The position numbers were made by a program, and so were the translations under genes. A stretch of DNA of 64,000 nucleotides from Gammaproteobacteria bacterium. GTDB lineage: Bacteria > Pseudomonadota > Gammaproteobacteria > Pseudomonadales > Pseudohongiellaceae. Shown here one piece after another: positions 20,588 through 30,180 of the stretch. How positions within the stretch are numbered: the stretch's first letter is position 1; each line of letters starts with the position of its first letter. The notes beneath the pieces were generated by a model. It was not told the DNA's origin, made no database searches, and was given only the letters and a program-made list of their open reading frames with translations. The DNA lies in NCBI GenBank assembly GCA_029246545.1, contig JAQWMX010000004.1, positions 1 to 64,000 of the forward strand. The letters are read 5' to 3'.

Positions 20588-22594
20588 ATGCCAAATCAAG
20601 AGAACATTATCAAGCCAGCAAGACTAAGCTGGGATGATTCTGGCAATCCTTATTCAGAGGATTATCAGGATATATATTATGCCAAGGCTGATGCGCTAGC
20701 TGAAAGCTCTTATATTTTCCTAGCAGCTAATAATCTGGCTGAACGTTGGCAGCAGCTCTCTAACAAAAACTTTATTATTGGCGAGTGCGGTTTTGGTGGA
20801 GGATTAAATTTCTTAAACACTTGTAAGCTGTGGTGCGAAATCTTTAAAAAAAATTCGACTAACTCTACGCTTTATTACCTTACTTGCGATTTGCACCCTT
20901 TCACTAAAGATGACTTAACTTACTTACACCAAAAATACCCTGAGTTGGGAACATATTCTGATGCTCTTTTAAAGATCTACCCCCCTCTTCTCTCAGGCAT
21001 ACACAGTAGAGATTTAAATTTTGGAGATAAAAAAGTTGTTTTAATATTTATGCTGGGTAATGCCACAGAAATGTTTGAGCAAATCTACCAAGCGAACGGT
21101 TTTCGTGTTGACGCCTGGTACCTTGATGGCTTTTCTCCTTTATTAAATTCAAATATGTGGGATAAACTTTTATGTTCAGCTCTCGCAGCTTTAAGTAAAG
21201 CTGAAACCACACTCAGCACTTACAGTGCTGCCGGTCTAGTGAAAAAATCACTTAGAAGAAATGGCTTTACTATAGAAAGGAAAACGGGCTTTGCCAATAA
21301 AAGACATATGCTTGTGGGAAAATATAATCCTATCGATCAACAAAACAACAGTCGGCAACCCGCATGGTTTCATATTCCAAATATAAACCAAGACGACAAA
21401 AGAGCCATCATTATCGGTGCTGGACTTGCAGGCTGCTCGACAGCCTCAGAATTAGCCCAAACGGGCTGGCAAGTCACCTTAATTGAGCGTGAGCCTAAAA
21501 TAGCCAATAAGGCCTCTGGCAACCCTAAAGGCATAGTTTATTGCAAGCTATCCAACAGTACTGATGCAATTGCAAATTATTATCTACATTCATTCCTTTT
21601 TGCTGTAGATCACTACGAGCAATTTTCAAAGTCCAATGATATAGGATGGCAATCCTGTGGCCTAGTGCAGATAGCATTTGATGAGCGTGAAAAAAAACGC
21701 CAAATACAAGCTATTAATAAACTTTCTAATTTGAGTTTTGTAAGGCACCTTAACTCACAGGAAGTTAATAAAATTTCCGGGGTAAATATAGACAATGAAG
21801 GTTTATTTTTCCCCTATAGCGGCTTTTTAAACCCTCGTGCCCTTTGTAATGCTTATACTCAACACAACAACATTTCATGTCTAACAAATACAGAAGCCCT
21901 CAATTTAAATTTTAAAAATAATATCTGGCAGGTGGAAGATTCATCTGCGAATATAGTTCAAGCACCCATAGTAATTATTGCCAATAGTCATGACGCCTCA
22001 AATTTTCAACAAAGTCGACACTACCCTTTAACTAAAAGTTTTGGCCAGATAGACCAATACCCCGTAACTGAATTAAACAGCTCATTAAATTGTGTTGTTT
22101 GTGGTAAAGGTTATGTTTTACCAGGCAGCTCAGATTCACAATTTATTGGTGGCATCACTAATACTGATAAAGCACTAGCAACAAATATAAGGGCCGTAGC
22201 TGAAAAAAATCTTGAACTAGTTAAATCGATGAGCCCTAGTTTGGCTAAAGATTATGGCAAGAATGTTTTGACAAAAAGTCGTACAGGAGTTCGCTGCAGC
22301 AGCCCTGATTATTTACCTTTGATCGGACCAGTTGAGAATAAAGAGCAGTGCCAAGATATTTATGCAGGGCTCAGTCGTAATGCAAAAAAAGACTTTACTC
22401 AGATGGCGGAGCACCAGACAGGCTTATTTATCAATGTTGCTCACGGGTCTCATGGGCTAAGTAGCACACCTGTAGCTGCCAAATATTTAACAAATCTCAT
22501 CAATAAATCACCCCTACCTCTATCAAACGCAAATGCTAATTGCTTGCATCCGATAAGATATCTAATCAGTAATTTAAAAAAACAACTATTATGA
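20588..22594 (+). CDS. mnmC: tRNA mnm5s2U biosynthesis bifunctional protein MnmC
   Basis: 668 residues. N-terminal methyltransferase domain (about 1-250, with ECGFGGGLNFL and DAWYLDGFSP), then the FAD oxidoreductase domain (from about 275, AIIIGAGLAGCSTASELAQ). It converts cmnm5(s2)U34 to mnm5(s2)U34 in tRNAs for Lys, Glu and others. mnm5s2U is also the precursor base that SelU converts to 2-selenouridine where selenophosphate is available. It overlaps convergent apeB by 6 bp. Confidence 0.95.
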   Translation: MPNQENIIKPARLSWDDSGNPYSEDYQDIYYAKADALAESSYIFLAANNLAERWQQLSNKNFIIGECGFGGGLNFLNTCKLWCEIFKKNSTNSTLYYLTCDLHPFTKDDLTYLHQKYPELGTYSDALLKIYPPLLSGIHSRDLNFGDKKVVLIFMLGNATEMFEQIYQANGFRVDAWYLDGFSPLLNSNMWDKLLCSALAALSKAETTLSTYSAAGLVKKSLRRNGFTIERKTGFANKRHMLVGKYNPIDQQNNSRQPAWFHIPNINQDDKRAIIIGAGLAGCSTASELAQTGWQVTLIEREPKIANKASGNPKGIVYCKLSNSTDAIANYYLHSFLFAVDHYEQFSKSNDIGWQSCGLVQIAFDEREKKRQIQAINKLSNLSFVRHLNSQEVNKISGVNIDNEGLFFPYSGFLNPRALCNAYTQHNNISCLTNTEALNLNFKNNIWQVEDSSANIVQAPIVIIANSHDASNFQQSRHYPLTKSFGQIDQYPVTELNSSLNCVVCGKGYVLPGSSDSQFIGGITNTDKALATNIRAVAEKNLELVKSMSPSLAKDYGKNVLTKSRTGVRCSSPDYLPLIGPVENKEQCQDIYAGLSRNAKKDFTQMAEHQTGLFINVAHGSHGLSSTPVAAKYLTNLINKSPLPLSNANANCLHPIRYLISNLKKQLL

Positions 22595-23908
22595 TTTACT
22601 AAAAAATGCGGTCAGAACTTGCAGCAGAAATTCAGTATCTTTACTGCCGGCAAGTTCACGAATTGAATGCATAGCTAAAGTAGGCACTCCAAGATCAACT
22701 GTTTTAAGCCCAAGCTCTGCGGCAATAATAGGCCCAACGGTTGAGCCACAAGCCATGTCACTGCGTACTACAAAACTTTGCAAGGGCACATTTATCTCAG
22801 CACAAAGGGATTCCAATAAAGCACTGGTTTCACTATTACTGGCATATCCCTGATTAGCATTAATTTTTAATACCGGTCCTTGATTCAAAATTGGGCCATG
22901 TTGCTGGTCATGCTTTTCAGGATAGTTAGGATGGATGCCATGTGCATTATCCACTGAGATCAGTATGGAGTTTTCTAACAATCTGCGTTTAGCCTCTTGT
23001 TGTTTGCCACTAGCTTCAGAAGCCAAACTTTCTGTAACTCTTTCTATTACAGCCTCTAAAAATGAACCAGCAGCACCTGCAGCTGAGACACTACCCACTT
23101 CCTCATGATCCGAACACACAAGCAATGCAGGCTGATCATTGTTACTTGCTATTAGCGACTGCAAGCCAAGATAGCAACTTAATAAATTGTCTAACCTAGC
23201 ACTAGCAATAAACTCTTCTTTCATCCCAATTACAGTAGCTTTCTGGTTGTCATAAAAACTTAATTCATAGCTTAATATTTTTTCTGCATCTATAAGCCCA
23301 AGGTTTTCATGCAAAAAATTGAGTAACAAAGCATTAAAATCAAAATCATTATTATTGCTGGTTTGTAAAAGCACCGGGGCTAGATGTTTTTGTTTATCAA
23401 TGCTGCGCTTACTATTTGCTTCTCGATCAAGGTGAATTGCTAAACTAGGAATACTTGCTATCGCTTTTTCAAAATCAATCAAGCAAGGAGCCACATCGCC
23501 ACTTTTATGCTTGTAATGAACTCTACCTGCAAGAGAAAGGTCGCGATCAAACCATGGGTTTAGTAATACTCCTCCATAAACTTCTACGCCGCATTGAGCA
23601 TAGCCTTTGTTAACTAAAGCAGCCTGTGGTTTTACTTTAAGGCAGGGACTATCACTGTGTGCCCCTACTATTTTAAACCCTGAATCCTGCAAGTTCCCGT
23701 CGCCAGTTCTAAAGGCTATTAAAGAAGACGAATTGCGGCATACAAAATAACCTTGGCCAGGTTCAATATGCCAAGCATCACTTTCATGCAATAGATTATA
23801 GCCAGCTTTGATTAGTTCTTTACTGAGATTTTCAACCGCATGAAATGGAGTTGGTGAGGCTTGTATAAAATCACACAAGCCTGCATTTAACTCTTTTTGT
23901 TTTGACAT
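22589..23908 (-). CDS. apeB: M18 family aspartyl aminopeptidase
   Basis: 439 residues. Signatures of the M18 zinc aminopeptidases: GAHSDSPCLKVKP near residue 80, DHEEVGS with metal ligands around 265, and ISVDNAHGIHPNYPEKHD near 330, with RSDMACGSTVGP close to the C-terminus. It removes N-terminal acidic residues from peptides in the cytoplasm. It is convergent with mnmC, the coding regions overlapping slightly. Confidence 0.94.
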   Translation of the reverse strand: MSKQKELNAGLCDFIQASPTPFHAVENLSKELIKAGYNLLHESDAWHIEPGQGYFVCRNSSSLIAFRTGDGNLQDSGFKIVGAHSDSPCLKVKPQAALVNKGYAQCGVEVYGGVLLNPWFDRDLSLAGRVHYKHKSGDVAPCLIDFEKAIASIPSLAIHLDREANSKRSIDKQKHLAPVLLQTSNNNDFDFNALLLNFLHENLGLIDAEKILSYELSFYDNQKATVIGMKEEFIASARLDNLLSCYLGLQSLIASNNDQPALLVCSDHEEVGSVSAAGAAGSFLEAVIERVTESLASEASGKQQEAKRRLLENSILISVDNAHGIHPNYPEKHDQQHGPILNQGPVLKINANQGYASNSETSALLESLCAEINVPLQSFVVRSDMACGSTVGPIIAAELGLKTVDLGVPTLAMHSIRELAGSKDTEFLLQVLTAFFSKS

Positions 23909-23934
23909 TTTAGAAAGATCTATTAAGTATTTTC

Positions 23935-24645
23935 TTAGTTAATCCCTAATAGCTCAACTTCAAAAATTAACGCAGAATATGGAGGGATTGGGCCTGCGCC
24001 TGCAGCACCATAAGCTAATTCAGAAGGAATAAAAAAGCGATATTTATCACCGACTCTCATCAACTGTAATCCCTCTGTCCAACCGGCTATAACACCATCA
24101 AGAGGAAAAGAAATAGACTCACCTCTGTCGACAGAGCTATCAAAAACACTGCCATCTATCATAGTACCGTGATAATGAACTTCTACTTCATCAGTCGCCA
24201 ATGGCATCGCTGCATTATTATCGGCACTCTCTTCAAGTACTAGGTATTGCAAACCAGATGGAGTCGTCACAACGCCTGCTTGCATCGCATTGTCGTTTAA
24301 AAATTCCTCTCCACCCTGCGCCATTCCGGCCAACTGTTCTTGAGCTTGTTGCTCCATTAACAAACTGTACTGCTCCAAAGCAGCTACAATTTCTTCATCA
24401 CTAAGCTGGATAGAGTCTTCTAAAGCATCACGTATGCCCTGTATCAAAGCAGCATTATCTACGTTATCACCTAAAATACCTTGGCTGGCTAAATTAAGAC
24501 CTATATTTACGCCAATGCTATAACCCGTTCTGATTTCTGTATTCTCAAGATCAAGTCCTTGAGCAAAAAGTGATGTGCTAGCTAATAAACTTAATACCAA
24601 TATCGAAATTATCTTAGTAACTCTCACTTTCACGAAACTATTCAT
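23935..24645 (-). CDS. FKBP-type peptidyl-prolyl isomerase, periplasmic (FkpA/Mip-like)
   Basis: 236 residues from ATG 24645 (AGGG about 8 bases upstream). A signal peptide ends near residue 30 (STSLFAQ). Then a helical dimerisation domain (SIGVNIGLNLASQGI and later QEQLAGMAQGGEEFL) and a C-terminal FKBP domain with VEVHYHGTMIDGSVFDSS and IPPYSALIFEVELLGI. It is a proline isomerase/chaperone for secreted proteins. A longer ORF start at 24735 is not favoured because it would bury the signal peptide. Confidence 0.93.
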   Translation of the reverse strand: MNSFVKVRVTKIISILVLSLLASTSLFAQGLDLENTEIRTGYSIGVNIGLNLASQGILGDNVDNAALIQGIRDALEDSIQLSDEEIVAALEQYSLLMEQQAQEQLAGMAQGGEEFLNDNAMQAGVVTTPSGLQYLVLEESADNNAAMPLATDEVEVHYHGTMIDGSVFDSSVDRGESISFPLDGVIAGWTEGLQLMRVGDKYRFFIPSELAYGAAGAGPIPPYSALIFEVELLGIN

Positions 24646-24745
24646 TGTATTATCCCTACCTCTTATTTGATCGTTGCTTTCAGCGTGTAAAAAGATCAAT
24701 ATTACCGAGACTGAGTTTGAATTACTACTGCCCATAAGCCTGATA

Positions 24746-25255
24746 ATGATGCTGAAAAATTTAATTTATTTATTGATTGCGACATTACCTATAAATGCCT
24801 GCAGTTTTAATCCATATGCGATTTCTGTGAATGAAAATGTTCTATATTCACCTTCAGGAAATATTATTGAAGAGGTGGTTGAAGATCCTGGCTTACAAGC
24901 TTGTATTAACTCTTATTTGAATAATAACCCAGATTCAACGCTAGATTCTATTTCACAACTTTCTTGCACAGAAGCTGGCATTACTTCTTTGATCGGACTA
25001 AACAACGTTCCTAATCTCAACTTATTAGATGTAAGTAATAATAATATAATCGATCTTAGTCCAGTAATTTATCTCGGAAATTTACGTGTTTTAAGAATAG
25101 CTAATAATTCGATACGTAATATTAATACTCTATCCAATCTCAGCTTGCTGAACTTCATTGACCTTAGCGGAAATAGTTCTATTTCTTGTCGACAACTAGA
25201 CCAACTAGAATCAAGCCTAGGATCTTCATTACGCAGACCGCTAAGCTGCGATTAA
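24746..25255 (+). CDS. Leucine-rich-repeat protein, probable lipoprotein
   Basis: 169 residues (or 168 from the next ATG at 24749). The N-terminus is a lipoprotein-like signal (LIYLLIATLPINAC with Cys as possible lipid site). Residues 55-150 carry about four internalin-type leucine-rich repeats of about 22 residues (LNLLDVSNNNIIDLSPV, LRVLRIANNSIRNINTL, LNFIDLSGNSSIS). Two Cys pairs may form disulfides. Such repeats bind proteins; the partner is unknown. The gene is divergent from the FKBP gene, about 100 bp between starts. Confidence 0.7.
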   Translation: MMLKNLIYLLIATLPINACSFNPYAISVNENVLYSPSGNIIEEVVEDPGLQACINSYLNNNPDSTLDSISQLSCTEAGITSLIGLNNVPNLNLLDVSNNNIIDLSPVIYLGNLRVLRIANNSIRNINTLSNLSLLNFIDLSGNSSISCRQLDQLESSLGSSLRRPLSCD

Positions 25256-25280
25256 GAGGGCAGTTAAACTTATAGATTTA

Positions 25281-25913
25281 TTAGTGCTGTACTGTTAATT
25301 CTGGCGTACCGCTGTGAAAACGAAACTGGCTGTCCTTGCTTGTTATCAACTCGGCCTCTTGTTCTGCAAAGAAAGCCACTCTCTCACTGATATCTTCTCC
25401 AGCATATAACCCAGCTAAAGCTATATAATCTTCAAAGTGCCTAGCTTCTGAACGTAATAATGAGACATAGAATTTTTTTAAATCATCATCCAATCTTGCT
25501 GCTAACTTTGCAAATCGTTCACATGACCGAGCCTCAACAAAAGCACCAACAATTAGTGTGTCAGTTAATCTAGCCGGCTCATGCGATCTAATGTGTTGTC
25601 TGAGTGAAGAAGCGTAACGCGATGCACTTAAGTGACTATAGCTCACTTCTTTTACCTGCATAATTTTCACAACCTGCTCAAAATGCAGAAGCTCTTCACG
25701 TGCTAATTGGGACATCTTTTGAAGTAATTCACAACGATCAACATAGCGATACATTAGATTCATCGCAGTCGCTGCAGCTTTCTTCTCACAATTTGCATGA
25801 TCTATTAATAGTATAGATTCATTTTCAAGCGCAGTATCAATCCAAGCTTGCGGTGTTTCACATTTAAGGAATTCTAATAACTGAACTGGGACAGTAATGC
25901 TTGAAGTGCTCAA
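25281..25913 (-). CDS. miaE: tRNA-(ms2io6A)-hydroxylase
   Basis: 210 residues, ferritin-like di-iron hydroxylase. Iron-ligand glutamates and histidines are visible in LAREELLHFEQV and in RSEARHFEDYIALA. It hydroxylates the isopentenyl group of ms2i6A37 in tRNAs that read U-starting codons, needing oxygen, consistent with an aerobic organism. The start is a TTG at 25913 that overlaps the rmuC TGA (TTGA); the frame upstream offers no better start and AGGGGAAG lies in front, so translation is likely coupled with rmuC. Confidence 0.92.
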   Translation of the reverse strand: MSTSSITVPVQLLEFLKCETPQAWIDTALENESILLIDHANCEKKAAATAMNLMYRYVDRCELLQKMSQLAREELLHFEQVVKIMQVKEVSYSHLSASRYASSLRQHIRSHEPARLTDTLIVGAFVEARSCERFAKLAARLDDDLKKFYVSLLRSEARHFEDYIALAGLYAGEDISERVAFFAEQEAELITSKDSQFRFHSGTPELTVQH

Positions 25914-27247
25914 TGCACTTCCCCTTCCCCATCTCTTTTAGCTTTAATTTCGCGGCCAGCATCTTCATCGATTTCATTCTTGTTCTTAATAGCGGCGGTG
26001 TTTTTTGAATTCTCAATTTTCTCGCTGAGTAAGTTCTCAGGCAATGATTTTTTAGTATTAGCTCCAAGTGCTTTTAGCCTCTCAACCCGACTAATCAAAT
26101 TACCTCGGCCTGTATTAAGTTTATTTAATGCAGCATCATAACTATCCTGGCTACGTTGAATATGCTTCCCTATCTCTTCAAGGTTTTCTACAAAATTCAC
26201 AAACTTATCGTATAACCGTCCGGCACTCGTAGCTATTTCAATAGCATTTTTATTTTGATGCTCAAAACGCCAAATATTCTGTATTGTGCGCAAAATAGCT
26301 AATAAAGTTGATGGACCAACTAAAATAATGTTTTTATTTAAAGCTTCTGTGAAAAGATCATTGTCTTCTTGAATAGCTAAAGTGAAGGCAGCTTCGATCG
26401 GTAAAAACAACAAAACATAATCCAGGCTTTTTACAGCACTGATATCTTCATAACTTTTTGAGGAAAGGTTTTTTATATGCCCTTTTAAAGATTGCACATG
26501 TTGTTTGAGTAATGTCTTACGATCTTCTTCTGAATCAGCGTTACTATATTTTTCATAGGCTACTAATGAGACTTTTGAATCAATAATGACATCTTTATTT
26601 TCTGGTAAATGAACAATAACATCTGGCTGTTTTTTTTCTCCCGTATCGGTAGAGAAACTAGCTTGCACTTCATATTCTCGACCTTTATTGAGTCCTGACT
26701 GTTCTAGCACCCGCTCCAAAATCATTTCCCCCCAAATTCCTTGGGTTTTATTCTCGCCTTTTAAAGCATTCGTTAGATTGATAGCATCCTGGCTTATTTG
26801 CACATTTAATGTTTGAAGATTTTTTATTTGCTCAGTAAGTGAAAACCTTTCTTTAGCTTCCTTGTCATATGTTTCCTCAACCTTTTTCTCAAATCCCTGA
26901 ATTTTTTCATTTAAAGGCGTTAATATACTTTCTATATTCTTCTTATTACTTTCTGTAAACGCTTTACTTTTTTGTTCAAGGATTTCATTGGCTAGATTTT
27001 TAAATTCAGCAGTCATTTGCGCCTTTGAGTTTTCCAATACTTTCAATTTCTCAAGGTGATGATTACTTTCTTCTTGCAGCAAGGTTTCTTGGCGACTTAG
27101 CTCAATTTTTAAATCGGTAGATAAATTGCGTTCTTGATTTAAATTTTCCTGCAAATTTTGATTCTTTTTATAAAAGAAAATTATTACTGAAAAACATAGC
27201 AACAGTAAAAAGAATAACAGGAGGACAATCATCTGTGTAGCAGGCAT
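25910..27247 (-). CDS. rmuC: DNA recombination protein RmuC
   Basis: 445 residues. One N-terminal transmembrane helix (5-25), a long coiled coil (about 30-150), then the nuclease-like RmuC domain with KTQGIWGEMILERVLEQSGL, KKQPDVIVHLP and VIIDSKVSL. It limits inversions between short repeats. The C-terminal tail is charged and probably disordered. It belongs to the purC-rmuC-miaE tail of the dapA operon. Confidence 0.93.
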   Translation of the reverse strand: MPATQMIVLLLFFLLLLCFSVIIFFYKKNQNLQENLNQERNLSTDLKIELSRQETLLQEESNHHLEKLKVLENSKAQMTAEFKNLANEILEQKSKAFTESNKKNIESILTPLNEKIQGFEKKVEETYDKEAKERFSLTEQIKNLQTLNVQISQDAINLTNALKGENKTQGIWGEMILERVLEQSGLNKGREYEVQASFSTDTGEKKQPDVIVHLPENKDVIIDSKVSLVAYEKYSNADSEEDRKTLLKQHVQSLKGHIKNLSSKSYEDISAVKSLDYVLLFLPIEAAFTLAIQEDNDLFTEALNKNIILVGPSTLLAILRTIQNIWRFEHQNKNAIEIATSAGRLYDKFVNFVENLEEIGKHIQRSQDSYDAALNKLNTGRGNLISRVERLKALGANTKKSLPENLLSEKIENSKNTAAIKNKNEIDEDAGREIKAKRDGEGEVH

Positions 27248-27283
27248 TAAAGCTCCTGGTGAAAATGACAGGGATAGGCGGGT

Positions 27284-27997
27284 CTAATTTAAATCAATAC
27301 CTAAACGTTGAGCAACTTCTTTATAGGTTTCAATAACATTACCTAATTTTTGACGAAAACGGTCCTTATCCATTTTATTTCGAGTAGTCTTATCCCATAT
27401 TCTGCAACCATCAGGACTAAACTCATCACCAAGGGTTAATTCACCATTGGACAGACCAAATTCCAACTTATAATCAACCAGAAGCATATTCGAATCAAGG
27501 AACAGCTGCTTAAGGATAGAGTTAACTTTAATGGTTAGAGTCTTCATTGCCTCAATATGTTCAGGCTCGGCCCAACCAAAAGAAATAATATGCGAATCAT
27601 TAATCATGGGGTCATGCAATTCATCATTCTTTAAAAAGAACTCAAAAGTGGGGGGAGTTATCTTGATACCCTCATCTATTCCATAACGTTTGCAAAGACT
27701 GCCTGCTGCATAATTTCTGACCACGCACTCTACTGGAATCATATCGAGCTTTTTAACTAAGGAATCAGTATCCGACAAGCGTCTAACAAAATGTGTTGGA
27801 ATGCCTGCAGCGGCAAGCTTTTCCATAATATAGGCATTAAAAATATTATTGACTTTACCTTTGTCAGCTAACTGCTCAACTCTTTCACCATCAAATGCTG
27901 AAGTATCATCTCGGAAATGCAAAACAAACAATTCTGGATCATCAGTTCGAAAAATTGACTTAGCTTTTCCTGAGACAATCTCTTCACCCATTTGCAT
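27284..27997 (-). CDS. purC: SAICAR synthetase
   Basis: 237 residues from ATG 27997. Signatures SGKAKSIF near the N-terminus, [10 protein letters not shown], and [20 protein letters not shown] split over the ATP/substrate site, with [12 protein letters not shown]. It makes SAICAR from CAIR and aspartate in purine synthesis. GGAG lies about 10 bases before the chosen start; 27991 is an alternative. It follows bamC as in Pseudomonas and many relatives. Confidence 0.95.
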   Translation of the reverse strand: MQMGEEIVSGKAKSIFRTDDPELFVLHFRDDTSAFDGERVEQLADKGKVNNIFNAYIMEKLAAAGIPTHFVRRLSDTDSLVKKLDMIPVECVVRNYAAGSLCKRYGIDEGIKITPPTFEFFLKNDELHDPMINDSHIISFGWAEPEHIEAMKTLTIKVNSILKQLFLDSNMLLVDYKLEFGLSNGELTLGDEFSPDGCRIWDKTTRNKMDKDRFRQKLGNVIETYKEVAQRLGIDLN

Positions 27998-28052
27998 CAA
28001 ATTACCGCTCCACAACGCTGTTCAATCACAGCTCAATTATTTAATAAGATTA

Positions 28053-29159
28053 TTAGATGAAGTCTCTTATGGCTTGAATCAAGTCATTAATAAGCTCTAT
28101 ATCTTGTTGCTCTTGAATGTCTAGTTCTGCTTCGCTGAGGTCGTCACTATAACTATTATTTATGTCAACCACTCGTAGTGCTAGCACATCTATACCGTTA
28201 GCAGACTCCTCTAAAAACACATCAAATGGTGTAGTCTCTTCGACACTACCAATAGATAACAAACGTCCAAAAATACCTGCATCATCATTTTCAGATTCTT
28301 CACCAAAAATGACAGAAAAAGAACCTGCATCAACATCTTCTTCAATGATCTCAATTTCGGCACGCTCTAGTGCCCTACCTACTGCTGCCCAACTACGCTC
28401 ATATCCTGCTGTGAGGTGGAGCATATTTATCCCATCTTCTGTGAGCATTTTTGCTTTACCTTCGGACGAAACATTGCCTGCTAGAAAAGATACTGTTGAA
28501 GCTTGGTAATTCCGTAATTCATTCGCTAAATAAATAGATATCTCATTTAATATTTCATCAGAATATTCAGGGTTTATAGATGTTTCTGGCCAGGTAACTT
28601 GTTCGAATACTTCTTGATCTTGTGGTACAGAAATATGGATCAAACTAACTTCCGCACTTTCATTCTGAAAGCCTGGCTCAACTAAAACTCTGAATTTCTC
28701 TTGTGTATCAACATTTCCATCCTGAATAAACCAGTTTGTATCGAGCGATCCTTCGCCTGCGTTTTCCAACGATAAATCAATGTCTTGCTCAAGCCAGTAC
28801 TGCCTAATCCTTGGCCAAACCTGGCTTACAGCTGAATCAATCACGGCCCAACTACTTTCATTCATTCGTTGGATAACAACTGATTGGTCAGGATTTCCTT
28901 GCAAAGGACGCGGCCTGGGTACTTGCAAAAAAGCATCACCATCCGCACTTATTAAATCTGGAATAATTAACAGATCATCTATAATGTAAGAGTCCTTGTC
29001 AGCCGGAACATTAATGCGAGGAATTGATTCAGCTTCAAGGTAATCGCCCTGTCGATCACGGAAGAAACCTTCTTCGCCAAAGAGGTCTAATCCAAGCATG
29101 CTACAAGCAGACAAGCTTATTAGCATGGTTAGAACCCAACTAGTTTTTATTACTTTCAT
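28053..29159 (-). CDS. bamC: Outer membrane assembly lipoprotein BamC
   Basis: 368 residues with lipoprotein signal (SWVLTMLISLSAC, Cys about residue 19). The lasso-like N-terminal acidic region (YLEAESIPRINVP, a typical BamC segment) precedes two helix-grip domains. It is part of the BAM complex that inserts outer-membrane proteins. ATGs at 29168 and 29159 are both possible and neither has a strong ribosome binding site. It lies between dapA and purC, the usual place. Confidence 0.9.
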   Translation of the reverse strand: MKVIKTSWVLTMLISLSACSMLGLDLFGEEGFFRDRQGDYLEAESIPRINVPADKDSYIIDDLLIIPDLISADGDAFLQVPRPRPLQGNPDQSVVIQRMNESSWAVIDSAVSQVWPRIRQYWLEQDIDLSLENAGEGSLDTNWFIQDGNVDTQEKFRVLVEPGFQNESAEVSLIHISVPQDQEVFEQVTWPETSINPEYSDEILNEISIYLANELRNYQASTVSFLAGNVSSEGKAKMLTEDGINMLHLTAGYERSWAAVGRALERAEIEIIEEDVDAGSFSVIFGEESENDDAGIFGRLLSIGSVEETTPFDVFLEESANGIDVLALRVVDINNSYSDDLSEAELDIQEQQDIELINDLIQAIRDFI

Positions 29160-29199
29160 GGCTTGCATATAGCTTAGTCTGTCTCTTCGGGTTAGTTTG

Positions 29200-30084
29200 T
29201 TAAGTGTAACTTATGCCAGCCTGCTCTAGGGTGGAACGGAAATAATCGTGAAACATTTCATCCAACGGCGTTAAAGGTAAACGAATACCAGGCCCAATTT
29301 TTCCCATTGCATGCAAGGCCCATTTAACCGGTATGGGACTAGCTTCTAAAAACAGGCACTTATTCAAAATAACTAAACCTTCATTTAAAGAATTAGCCTG
29401 TTCTTTATCACCAGAGATTGCAAAACGGCAAAGATCATGAAATATTTTCGGTACAATATTAGCTGATACAGAAATACAGCCTTGGGCGCCCATAAACATC
29501 AGAGCCATCGCTGTCGGGTCATCACCGCTGTAAACCTGAAAGTCTTCAGACCGACATAGTTCGATGACTTCTTTACCACGTACTAAATCGCCAGTCGCTT
29601 CTTTTATCCCTATTATATTTTCAATAGATGAAAGCTCTTTAACCGTCTCAGGTAGCATGTCACATACAGTCCGTCCTGGTACATTGTATAAAATCTGTGG
29701 GATATCAACAGCTTTGGCAATCTCTGTATGATGAGCAATTAAGCCCTTTTGTGTAGGCTTATTGTAATACGGCGTGACCAATAGACAGGCATCTGCACCA
29801 GAATCTTTCGCCGCTTGGGTTAATTCAATGGCCTCTTTAGTCGAATTCGATCCAGTACCAGCAATAACTGGTACACGGCCATTGACAGTTTTAACGACAT
29901 GGTCAACCACGGCTGAATTCTCCTGAATAGACAAAGTCGGAGACTCACCGGTAGTTCCGACAGCCACAATGCCATCAGTTCCTTCTTGAATGTGCCATTC
30001 AAGCAAAGTGTCTAATGTAGGCAGATCGATTTCACCAGCTTCATTCATTGGTGTAACCAGTGCCACTATGCTGCCTTTAATCAT
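29200..30084 (-). CDS. dapA: 4-hydroxy-tetrahydrodipicolinate synthase
   Basis: 294 residues from ATG 30084, which has a GGGGG-type ribosome binding site and matches the family's approximately 292 residues; the ORF extends 11 codons further upstream. Active-site features: GTTGESPTL, PYYNKPTQ with the catalytic Tyr, and GIKEATGD with the Schiff-base Lys. It condenses pyruvate and aspartate semialdehyde for lysine and diaminopimelate synthesis. First gene of the dapA-bamC-purC-rmuC-miaE series. Confidence 0.96.
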   Translation of the reverse strand: MIKGSIVALVTPMNEAGEIDLPTLDTLLEWHIQEGTDGIVAVGTTGESPTLSIQENSAVVDHVVKTVNGRVPVIAGTGSNSTKEAIELTQAAKDSGADACLLVTPYYNKPTQKGLIAHHTEIAKAVDIPQILYNVPGRTVCDMLPETVKELSSIENIIGIKEATGDLVRGKEVIELCRSEDFQVYSGDDPTAMALMFMGAQGCISVSANIVPKIFHDLCRFAISGDKEQANSLNEGLVILNKCLFLEASPIPVKWALHAMGKIGPGIRLPLTPLDEMFHDYFRSTLEQAGISYT

Positions 30085-30180
30085 TCTGCCCCCAAGAGGA
30101 ATAAATTTTCGAATCAAACTAAACCAATAATTTTATCGTAAGTAAATGCAAGATAATAGAAAGACTATTGCTTTGATTAA

